Part shown: positions 57,677 through 64,000 of the stretch, piece by piece
How the letters are laid out: the number at the start of each line of letters is the position of its first letter
Numbering within the stretch: the first letter of the stretch is position 1
Assembly: GCF_001704635.1 (NCBI RefSeq)
Contig: NZ_MAXF01000136.1
Span: 120,810 to 184,809, forward strand
Direction of reading: 5' to 3'
Length of the DNA stretch: 64,000 nucleotides
Source: Streptomyces sparsogenes
GTDB taxonomy: Bacteria > Actinomycetota > Actinomycetes > Streptomycetales > Streptomycetaceae
Notes under the pieces: generated by a model
The model's input: only the letters and a program-made list of their open reading frames with translations
Told to the model about the DNA's origin: nothing
The model's database searches: none
Position numbers and translations under genes: made by a program

Positions 57677-58399
57677 ATGATCGTTCTCCTCGGCGTCCTG
57701 GTGGTGATCCTCGGATTCGCCACACGACGCAACCCGCTGCTGGTGGTCGGAGTCGCCGGCATCGTCACCGGGCTGCTGGGCAAGCTCTCGCCGCGGGAGG
57801 TCCTCGCGGCCTTCGGCGACGGCTTCGCATCCAGCCGCTCGGTGACGATCTTCGTCATCACCCTCCCGGTCATCGGCCTCCTGGAGCGCAACGGCCTCCA
57901 GGAGCAGGCCCGCATCCTCATCGGCCGGCTCGGCAAGCTCACCACCGGCCGCTTCCTCGCCCTCTACCTGGGGCTCCGTCAGCTCACCGCAGCAGTGGGC
58001 CTGACCAGCATCGGCGGGCCGGCGCAGAGCGTGCGGCCCATGGTCGCGCCGATGGCCGAGGGGGCCGCCGAGCGCCGCCACGGCCCGCTGCCCGAGCGGG
58101 CGCGCGAGCGGGTCCGCTCGTACGCGTCGAGCGCCGACACCGTCGGCCTGTTCTTCGGCGAGGACTGCTTCCTCGCCATCGGCTCGATCCTCCTGATCAC
58201 CGGCTTCGTCAACACCACGTACCACACCCACCTGGAGCCCCTGCAGCTGGCTCTGTGGGCCATCCCGACCGCCGTGTGCGCCTTCCTCATCCACGGCGCC
58301 CGGCTGCTGCGCCTCGACCGCACCCTGGAACGCGACCTGGCGACCGCGGCCTCCCGCGCCGACCGGGCCGGCGACCGCACCCCGGAGGACGTGAAGTGA
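57677..58399 (+). CDS. DUF969 family membrane protein, permease subunit
   Basis: 240 aa from ATG 57677 with GGAAGGCGGG upstream; an in-frame ATG at 57626 lies only 3 nt past the -10 box and cannot be transcribed. Five to six spans; MIVLLGVLVVILGFATRRNPLLVVGVAGIVTGLLG and LGLRQLTAAVGLTSIGGPAQSVRPMVAPMAEGAAE are family hallmarks. Always paired with DUF979 and often beside pcp and pxpABC, so a pyroglutamate (or pyroglutamyl peptide) transporter is the likely role. Confidence 0.88.
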   Translation: MIVLLGVLVVILGFATRRNPLLVVGVAGIVTGLLGKLSPREVLAAFGDGFASSRSVTIFVITLPVIGLLERNGLQEQARILIGRLGKLTTGRFLALYLGLRQLTAAVGLTSIGGPAQSVRPMVAPMAEGAAERRHGPLPERARERVRSYASSADTVGLFFGEDCFLAIGSILLITGFVNTTYHTHLEPLQLALWAIPTAVCAFLIHGARLLRLDRTLERDLATAASRADRAGDRTPEDVK

Positions 58400-59364
58400 T
58401 CAAGGTCGAGTGGTTCTACTGGCTCGTCGGTGCCGTCTTCCTCGCCATGGCCGCCCAGATGGCGGTCGACCGCAGCAACCCCAAGCGCCTCGGCTCCGCC
58501 GCCTTCTGGGGCCTGCTGGGCGGATGCTTCCTCTACAGCACCTGGGTGGTGCGGAAGCAGGTCCCGGCCGAGCCGCTGGGCGTCGCCGTGCTGGCCATGG
58601 TCTGCCTGGCCGGGTTCGGCCAGACCGGACGCGGCACCCCGCGCACCACCACCGCCGAGCAGCGCACCGCCCTGGCCGCGCGGCTGCGCGGCAAGCTGTT
58701 CATCCCCGCCCTGACCATCCCGCTGGTCGCGGTGGTCTGCGCCTCCGCCCTCAAGCACTGGAAGGTCGGCGGCGAACCGGTCCTGGAGCCGGGCAGCGAG
58801 ACCGTACTCGGCCTCGGCTTCGGCGCCATCGCCGGGCTCGCGGTCGCCATGTTCGTGGTCCGCGAGCGCAACGCCGCCGTGCCGCTGCACGCCGGGCGCG
58901 GCCTGCTGGAGTCCATGGGCTGGGCCCTGCTGCTGCCCCAACTGCTGGCCGTACTCGGCTCGATCTTCCAGGTGGCCGGGGTCGGTACCCAGGTCGGCAA
59001 GATCACCGAACAGCTGCTGCCGGACGGTCAGAAGTACGTCGCCGTGGCCGTCTACTGCGTGGGCATGGCCCTGTTCACCACCATCATGGGCAACGCCTTC
59101 GCCGCGTTCCCGGTGATGACCGCCGCCATCGGCTGGCCCGTGCTCATCCAGCAGATGCACGGCGAACCGGCGGTCGTCCTCGCCGTCGGCATGCTGGCCG
59201 GCTTCTGCGGCACCCTCGTGACCCCCATGGCCGCCAACTTCAACCTCGTCCCCGCCGCACTGCTCGAACTCAAGGACCAGTACGGGCCCATCAAGGCCCA
59301 GATCCCCACCGCCGGGGCGCTGCTGGCCTGCAACATCGTCATCATCTCGCTCTTCGCCTTCTGA
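58396..59364 (+). CDS. DUF979 family membrane protein, permease subunit
   Basis: 322 aa, GTG overlapping the DUF969 stop (GTGA). About eight spans; family blocks GLLESMGWALLLPQLLAVLGSIFQVAGVG, TTIMGNAFAAFPVMTAAIGWPVLI and GFCGTLVTPMAANFNLVPAALLELKDQYGPIKAQIPTA. Together with DUF969 it resembles split carboxylate/anion transporters. Followed 11 bp later by pcp. Confidence 0.88.
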   Translation: MIKVEWFYWLVGAVFLAMAAQMAVDRSNPKRLGSAAFWGLLGGCFLYSTWVVRKQVPAEPLGVAVLAMVCLAGFGQTGRGTPRTTTAEQRTALAARLRGKLFIPALTIPLVAVVCASALKHWKVGGEPVLEPGSETVLGLGFGAIAGLAVAMFVVRERNAAVPLHAGRGLLESMGWALLLPQLLAVLGSIFQVAGVGTQVGKITEQLLPDGQKYVAVAVYCVGMALFTTIMGNAFAAFPVMTAAIGWPVLIQQMHGEPAVVLAVGMLAGFCGTLVTPMAANFNLVPAALLELKDQYGPIKAQIPTAGALLACNIVIISLFAF

Positions 59365-59374
59365 GGAGGCCCGC

Positions 59375-60046
59375 GTGACCAGCGTGACCCCGGCGCCCGG
59401 TGTGACCCGTGTGCTCCTCACCGGTTTCGAACCCTTCGGCGGCGAGGACGTCAACCCGTCCTGGCAGGCCGTCTCCCTGGTCGCCGCCGGGCCCCCGGCC
59501 GGCATCCAGGTCACCGCCGCCCGGCTGAGCTGCGTCTTCGGCACGGCGCTCGAGGAACTGGACGCCGCGGTGGAGCGGACCGACCCCGACCTGGTGCTGT
59601 GCGTGGGACAGGCCGGCGGCCGCACCGGCATCAGCGTCGAACGCGTCGCCGTCAACGTGGACGACGCCCGCATCCCCGACAACGCCGGGCGGCGGCCCGT
59701 CGACCGCCCGGTCGTCCCCGACGGCCCCGCCGCCTACTTCGCCGCCCTGCCCGTCAAGGCGTGCGTCGCCGCCGTACGAGCCGCCGGAATACCCGCCTCC
59801 GTCTCCCAGACGGCCGGCACCTTCGTGTGCAACCACGTCTTCTACGGGCTCGCCCACCTGATCGCCACCCGCAGGCCCGCCCTGCGCGGCGGATTCGTCC
59901 ACGTCCCGTACGCCCCCGAGCAGGTCGTGGACCGCGCCGAGCCGTCCCTGTCCGTCGACACGGTGGCGCACGCCCTGCGGGCGATCATCACCACGGCCCT
60001 GACCACCCGCGAAGACCTCCGCGTCGCCGAAGGCGCCACCCATTGA
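59375..60046 (+). CDS. pcp: Pyrrolidone-carboxylate peptidase (pyroglutamyl peptidase I)
   Basis: 223 aa from GTG with GAGGAG upstream. C15 family: LLTGFEPFGGEDVNPSW, catalytic E89 (SVERVAVN), nucleophile C152 (TAGTFVCNHVFYG) and H176 (GGFVHVPYAPEQ). Removes N-terminal pyroglutamate from peptides in the cytoplasm, giving the substrate of PxpABC. Its stop overlaps the next TTG (TTGA). Confidence 0.95.
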   Translation: MTSVTPAPGVTRVLLTGFEPFGGEDVNPSWQAVSLVAAGPPAGIQVTAARLSCVFGTALEELDAAVERTDPDLVLCVGQAGGRTGISVERVAVNVDDARIPDNAGRRPVDRPVVPDGPAAYFAALPVKACVAAVRAAGIPASVSQTAGTFVCNHVFYGLAHLIATRRPALRGGFVHVPYAPEQVVDRAEPSLSVDTVAHALRAIITTALTTREDLRVAEGATH

Positions 60047-61179
60047 GCGCGCCGCACACCCCGCCGGGCGACCGGCCCGACAAGCTCCCCGAGTCCGGCG
60101 GGCTCCCCGCACTCGCCGCGCTCGCCGGACGCTTCGCCGCCGTGGCCGTCGCCAACGTCACCCGTCCCTATCCGTACGCGCCCGGGCATCTGCTGCGCGG
60201 ACCCGAGGACCTGGTGCCGCCCCGCCACCACCACCCCGCCTTCTACGGCTCGTACGACTGGCACTCCTCGGTGCACATGCACTGGCTGCTCGTCCGGCTG
60301 CTGCGCCGCTTCCCCGACCGGGCCCGCACCGTGGAGGCGGCCGGCGGGGCGGCTGAGGAGGTGACCGAGGTGCTGGACCGTCATCTCACCGCCGCCCACC
60401 TGGCGGCCGAGGCCGATTATCTGCGCGCCAACCCGTCCTTCGAACGCCCCTACGGCTGGGCCTGGCTGCTCGCGCTGACCGCCGAATGCCGGGCCCTGGG
60501 CCCGGCGGGCAGCCGGTGGGCGGCCGCCCTGGAACCGGCGGCCGACGCCGTCGAGGCGCTGCTGTGCGACTGGCTGCGGCGGGCCACCTACCCGGTGCGG
60601 CACGGCGTCCACACCAACAGCGCCTTCGCTCTCGGCCTCATCCTCGACAGCGCCGCCACGGCCGGGCGGGCGGCCCTCGCCGAGCCGGTCGAGGCGGCGG
60701 TCCTCCGCTGGTTCGGCGAGGACCACGACGCCCCGGCCCACTGGGAGCCCTCCGGCCAGGACTTCCTCTCACCGGCGCTCACCGAGGCCGAAGCGGTCTG
60801 CCGGGTGCTTCCCCAGGCGGACTTCGCGGCCTGGCTGGACGGCTTCCTGCCCGGCATCGGGCGCGGCGCCCCGACCCCGCTGCTCACCCCGCCCGTCGTC
60901 TCCGACCCGGCCGACCCGCAGATCGGCCACCTCGTCGGACTCTCGCTCAGCAGGGCCGCCGCGCTGCGCCGGCTCGCCGCGGCGCTGCCCGAGGACGACC
61001 CGCGCGCCCCCGTCCTGGCGGCGGCGGCCGGTGACCACCTCGCCGCCGGGCTGCCGCACGTGGTCTCCGGGGACTTCACGGGCGACCACTGGCTCGCCAC
61101 TTTCGCGGCGCTCGCGCTGGACGGGCCGGACGGGGGTGGGCACGACGACACGGGGGGCGTCGGGCGCGTCGTAAACTGA
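60043..61179 (+). CDS. DUF2891 family protein
   Basis: 378 aa from a TTG that overlaps the pcp stop; a TTG start explains why shorter starts look poor. DUF2891 blocks: NVTRPYPYAPGHLL, HPAFYGSYDWHSSVHMHWLLVRLLRRFP, YGWAWLLALTAE, RHGVHTNSAFALGLILDSA and DFLSPALTEAEAVCRVL. The helical-barrel pattern with conserved DWHSSVH, HTNSAF and SGDFTGDHWLATFAALAL resembles alpha/alpha-barrel sugar or peptide enzymes, but no activity is known. Its place at the end of the pyroglutamate operon suggests an accessory role. Confidence 0.82.
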   Translation: MSAPHTPPGDRPDKLPESGGLPALAALAGRFAAVAVANVTRPYPYAPGHLLRGPEDLVPPRHHHPAFYGSYDWHSSVHMHWLLVRLLRRFPDRARTVEAAGGAAEEVTEVLDRHLTAAHLAAEADYLRANPSFERPYGWAWLLALTAECRALGPAGSRWAAALEPAADAVEALLCDWLRRATYPVRHGVHTNSAFALGLILDSAATAGRAALAEPVEAAVLRWFGEDHDAPAHWEPSGQDFLSPALTEAEAVCRVLPQADFAAWLDGFLPGIGRGAPTPLLTPPVVSDPADPQIGHLVGLSLSRAAALRRLAAALPEDDPRAPVLAAAAGDHLAAGLPHVVSGDFTGDHWLATFAALALDGPDGGGHDDTGGVGRVVN

Positions 61180-61239
61180 CGGACCGGTCCGCGCGCCCGG
61201 CCGCTCCGCGCCGTTTCGTCCGTTGTCGGTGCGAGCGCC

Positions 61240-61245
61240 TAATCT
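61240..61245 (+). promoter_or_regulatory. -10 box of a leaderless transcript
   Basis: TAATCT ends 7 nt before the GTG at 61253. No ribosome site is seen. This decides the start over an in-frame codon at 61223, which lies upstream of the promoter element. Confidence 0.55.
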
Positions 61246-61252
61246 GTGCGAC

Positions 61253-62785
61253 GTGACATCTCCAGCGCCCGGGGCGGCAGCGCCCCAGCTCAACGGGTAC
61301 GCCGGGGCCGCGCGCCCGGCCCCGGGTCCGGCCGCCGACGAAGGCCTGGCCCGGCGGCTGCGCGCGCTCGCCTGCACCGCGCCGTTGCACGATCTCGACG
61401 CGCGCAAGGGCAGCCTCGCGGGCGAGTACTCGGTGTACGCGATGGCGGAGGTGGCCCTCGCCGCCATCGACCTGGTCACGCTCAACATGGACTTCGACAC
61501 CGGCGCCGACCACGAGCAGATAGTGGCCAGGCTGCTGCCCCGCGTCGCCGCGCAGGCCCCGGACCGGCCCACCGCCGAGCACGAGCGCGTCGCCCGCTGG
61601 GTGCTGGAGAACCTGATCAACGTCGGCAGTGTGGACCGCGGCTTCCGCGCCGTGTACGGCACCTTCGGCCCCGACGGCGTCTATGTGCGCCGCGACTACG
61701 ACTTCAAGCTGGTCGAGGAGGTGCCCGGCCCCGGCGGCAGCGTCTATCTGCGCACCACCGACGAGGCGGTCAACGTCCTGGTCGGCGCGCTCGACACGGA
61801 CGTCACCAGCGCCCAGATCGCCGCCGAGGTCAAGCTCGAGGTGCTGATCAGCCGCGGCCGCCTCGCCGACGCCCAACTCGCCGCCGAACAGGCCCGCTAC
61901 CGCACCGTGCAGTACTCGGAGACGCTGCGCCGCACCCTCGACGCCACCCGGCGCAATGTGCGCGCCGTCGACTGGCTGAGCACCGTCCCCGACCTGATCA
62001 GCGAGGCCCTGGACCACGTCGCCGACCGCTACCGCCATGAGAACGCGATCCTGACCAACATCCGCAAGGCCCGCGACGAGGCCGAGAGCGCCGAGAACAA
62101 GCGCCGCGCCGCCGAGCTCGTCGACATAGTCAAGGACTGCATCCGCCGCCACACCCAGCTCCAGTCCCGGCTGCTGGAGGCCGGGCCGCTCTTCCGCGCC
62201 GAGCAGGACCGCCAGGCCTTCGCCACGCCCGCCGCGCGCGCCGGGCTCGACCTGTACGGGCAGCTCCTCGCGCCCGTCCTGCCACTCCCCGTGGAGCGGG
62301 CCCTGCGCGTCACCGACGCCTTCTTCGCCCGGGGCACGGGGCTGCGCACCCCCACCTCCGTGCGCGTGGGCGACCTCGTGGACATGCTGCTGACCCCGCC
62401 CGTGGAGCGCGAGCACCTGGGCGCGGAGATGCCCGAGCCGGACCTGATCGCCACCCCCGACGACAGCCGCTTCAGCGAGGAGCAGCTCGCGGCCGCGATG
62501 CGGCTGCTCGACCTCCCGGCCGACGCCCCCCGCCGGCTCTCCGGCCTCCTGGCCGAGGCCCGCCGTCGCGACCCCGAACTCCCTTACCTCATCGCCCTGC
62601 TGGCCGTCCACGCCGCGAGCCCGCCCGTCGGTACGGCCTACCGCCAGGGCGAGGAGCGGCTGCTGTTCGCCGTCGACGACGGCACCGAGCTGGACGACCC
62701 GGAGTTCGGCGGCGCCGATCTGATAGTGGGCACGGCGCTGCTGGACGCGGCCGGGATGGCGGCGGACCGCGCGGAGGTGGCGTAG
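61253..62785 (+). CDS. Probable MukF/JetA-like kleisin subunit of an SMC complex
   Basis: 510 aa, leaderless GTG. N-terminal third is a helical, possibly winged-helix region (LACTAPLHDLDARKGSLAGEYSVYAMAEVALAAID...VARWVLENLINVGSVDRGFRAVYG). The middle is a long antiparallel coiled bundle (LISRGRLADAQLAAEQARYRTVQYSETLRRTLDATRRNV...IRKARDEAESAENKRRAAELVDIVKDCIRRHTQLQSRLLE), and an acidic C-terminal domain follows. Length and layout are those of MukF/MksF/JetA proteins. The next gene resembles the partner winged-helix subunit. Assigned from architecture; alternative is an unrelated coiled-coil protein. Confidence 0.5.
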   Translation: MTSPAPGAAAPQLNGYAGAARPAPGPAADEGLARRLRALACTAPLHDLDARKGSLAGEYSVYAMAEVALAAIDLVTLNMDFDTGADHEQIVARLLPRVAAQAPDRPTAEHERVARWVLENLINVGSVDRGFRAVYGTFGPDGVYVRRDYDFKLVEEVPGPGGSVYLRTTDEAVNVLVGALDTDVTSAQIAAEVKLEVLISRGRLADAQLAAEQARYRTVQYSETLRRTLDATRRNVRAVDWLSTVPDLISEALDHVADRYRHENAILTNIRKARDEAESAENKRRAAELVDIVKDCIRRHTQLQSRLLEAGPLFRAEQDRQAFATPAARAGLDLYGQLLAPVLPLPVERALRVTDAFFARGTGLRTPTSVRVGDLVDMLLTPPVEREHLGAEMPEPDLIATPDDSRFSEEQLAAAMRLLDLPADAPRRLSGLLAEARRRDPELPYLIALLAVHAASPPVGTAYRQGEERLLFAVDDGTELDDPEFGGADLIVGTALLDAAGMAADRAEVA

Positions 62786-62841
62786 TGCGCCTCGTGTGCC
62801 GATCCGGCGGCCCCGACCGGGCCATACCCCGTCGGACCCCC

Positions 62842-62945
62842 GTCCGCCAGACCGCCACATGCCGGACCGCCGCCCGTCAGACCGCCGTCCGTCAGACCGC
62901 TGTCCGTCAGACTCCGTCAGACCGCTGTCCGTCAGACCGCTGTCC
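62842..62945 (+). repeat. Imperfect 15-bp tandem repeat between the two SMC-partner genes
   Basis: Units of the form GTCCGTCAGACCGCT recur about seven times with one 2-3-base slip near 62912. If the next gene began at the GTG 62785 (overlapping the previous TAG), this would encode RQTAV-like repeats, but a good ribosome site at 62948 favours a start after the repeat. Confidence 0.75.
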
Positions 62946-62961
62946 GCAAGGAGCCTCACGC

Positions 62962-63948
62962 GTGACCGAGTACGACCCCACAGACGCCGCCCCACCGGAG
63001 TCCCCGCCGGAGTCCCCGGCGCAGGGCATGCCCAGCGCCTCCGGCACACCGGGCGGCTGGAGCACGGCGGGCGCGGCGGGCACCACGGGCACCTCGGCCG
63101 CCTCCGGTACGGCGGAAGGCGCCCCCCTCACCCCCGCCGACGCGGCCGACGCGGCGCGCCTGGTGGCCTTCGGGCTGCAGCCCAAGCTGCTGCCCGCCCG
63201 TGACGCCGAGTACGCCGAACTGCTGCGCCGCCACCGCGACGACCCGGCGTTCGCCCGGCTGGCCGACGCCGTGGCCGCCGGTCTCGGCCTGATCGTGCTC
63301 GAGGTCTCCACCCGGGCCGGGATGGCCCTGGCCGCCGCGGAGGACTCCGTCTTCGCCGTCCGCATGGGCGACTACGCCCGCCGTGCCTCCACCGACTCCG
63401 CCGACCGCTTCCTGCACGGCCTGGCCCATCTCGCCGTCGCGGCCATGGCCTTCCCCCGCCCCGAGGACCTCGCCGACGACGGCTACATCGGCCGGGTCAC
63501 GGTCAACGGCATCGACGCCTTCGTGCGCCAGGCCTGCCGCCGGCTGGAGGAGCGGGCCGAGGAGCAGGGGGAGAACACCGATCCGGCCACCGACGCCCCC
63601 GGCCTGGAGGCCGCCTGGCGGGTGTACGCGCGGCGCAGCGCCACCGGCGCCACCAAGGACGCGCGCCGCCTCGCCGGTTCGACGACCGGCATCGTGGGCA
63701 AGGCCGTCGCGTTCCTCGTCGACTCCGGCTTTCTGCAGCGCACCGGGGACGACGCCGGAGGCGCGTACCGCACGACCGCCCGCTACCAGCTGCAGGTGCG
63801 GGACATGGCGGGCAGCGCCGCCATGGCCGAGCTGCTCGACCTGGGCGTCGTACCCACGAGCGACGGCAGCGCGACGCTGTTGCCGCCGGACGAGGGCGAC
63901 GACCTGCATCTGGTGGCCGACGCGGGGCTGCCCTTCCACGCGACCTGA
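62962..63948 (+). CDS. Probable MukE/JetB-like winged-helix partner
   Basis: 328 aa from GTG with AAGGAG 8 nt upstream. A Pro/Ser/Thr-rich unstructured N-terminus (1-60) is followed by helical and winged-helix-like segments (AELLRRHRDDPAFARLADAVAAGLGLIVLEVSTRAGMALAAAEDSVFAV, DRFLHGLAHLAVAAMAFPRPEDLAD) and a second wing-like part near 230-300 (TGIVGKAVAFLVDSGFLQRTGDDAGGAYRTTARYQLQVRDM). The GLxxLE-then-effector pattern is like MukE/MksE/DUF4194 proteins. The window ends 52 bases after its stop, before any SMC ATPase gene. Confidence 0.5.
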   Translation: MTEYDPTDAAPPESPPESPAQGMPSASGTPGGWSTAGAAGTTGTSAASGTAEGAPLTPADAADAARLVAFGLQPKLLPARDAEYAELLRRHRDDPAFARLADAVAAGLGLIVLEVSTRAGMALAAAEDSVFAVRMGDYARRASTDSADRFLHGLAHLAVAAMAFPRPEDLADDGYIGRVTVNGIDAFVRQACRRLEERAEEQGENTDPATDAPGLEAAWRVYARRSATGATKDARRLAGSTTGIVGKAVAFLVDSGFLQRTGDDAGGAYRTTARYQLQVRDMAGSAAMAELLDLGVVPTSDGSATLLPPDEGDDLHLVADAGLPFHAT

Positions 63949-64000
63949 CCGGGGCGCGCCCGCCCCCCACCCCCCCCGACGCCACCCTTCAGTTCAGACC

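Noticed and set aside
62842..62945. A CRISPR array or phage attachment repeats
   Set aside because: The 15-bp units are contiguous, degenerate and lack spacers.

Overview
The window is very GC-rich and has the short intergenic gaps, GTG starts and ATGA/GTGA overlaps of a Streptomyces-type actinomycete chromosome. Gene families such as DUF5134, DUF6421, DUF6986, GAP-family proteins and repeat-rich Ser/Thr kinases point the same way. All functions below come from reading motifs and context by eye; no database search was run.

Positions 1 to about 15,500 are the right part of a prophage. Tail genes (1-1,968) lead into a lysis cassette: an amidase endolysin and three membrane proteins (2,032-4,418). 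Next come two tandem Y RNA genes (about 4,514-4,739) and a TROVE-domain Ro60 protein (4,777-6,390). The second Y RNA carries a circularly permuted tRNA-like module. This Ro60/Y RNA ribonucleoprotein cargo is the most striking content of the window. After it lie a lipoprotein, a secreted HNH nuclease, a leftward cluster of small zinc-binding and winged-helix proteins, early genes, a tyrosine integrase and two GntR regulators. The outermost GntR gene is split by a 1-base shift at a run of seven C.

Positions 15,571 to 41,000 are host chromosome. The genes are a DUF5134 membrane protein, an SDR enzyme behind a MerR-like promoter, acetyltransferases, a glycerophosphodiesterase and a DUF6421/SDR/threonine-aldolase operon. 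They are followed by a PlsC acyltransferase, a thioredoxin, etfBA, a DUF6986 lyase-like protein, membrane proteins, a LacI regulator with a divergent ROK sugar kinase, a receptor Ser/Thr kinase, a P-loop/Nudix fusion, an M20 peptidase and a geranylgeranyl-reductase-like flavoprotein. A 570-bp gene-free stretch at 37,283-37,855 holds a duplicated segment and nine copies of CCGGGGG.

Positions 41,000 to 54,400 hold a divergent deazaflavin reductase/TetR pair and an alpha-galactoside utilisation locus. That locus has an intracellular GH36 enzyme, a ROK regulator read from a leaderless promoter, a sugar-binding lipoprotein with two permeases but no ATPase, a secreted GH27 enzyme, a GH95 enzyme and an SGNH esterase.

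Positions 54,384 to 61,179 form a pyroglutamate salvage unit: pxpABC (5-oxoprolinase), a GntR regulator, a DUF969/DUF979 permease pair, pcp (pyroglutamyl peptidase) and a DUF2891 gene. Both outward promoters carry the same GATCGTT-N-AACGATC-type operator inside an 18-bp spacer, so this is a closed local regulon. The window ends with two genes (61,253-63,948) that look like the kleisin and winged-helix subunits of an MksBEF/Wadjet-type SMC complex. Its ATPase would be expected just past the right edge.
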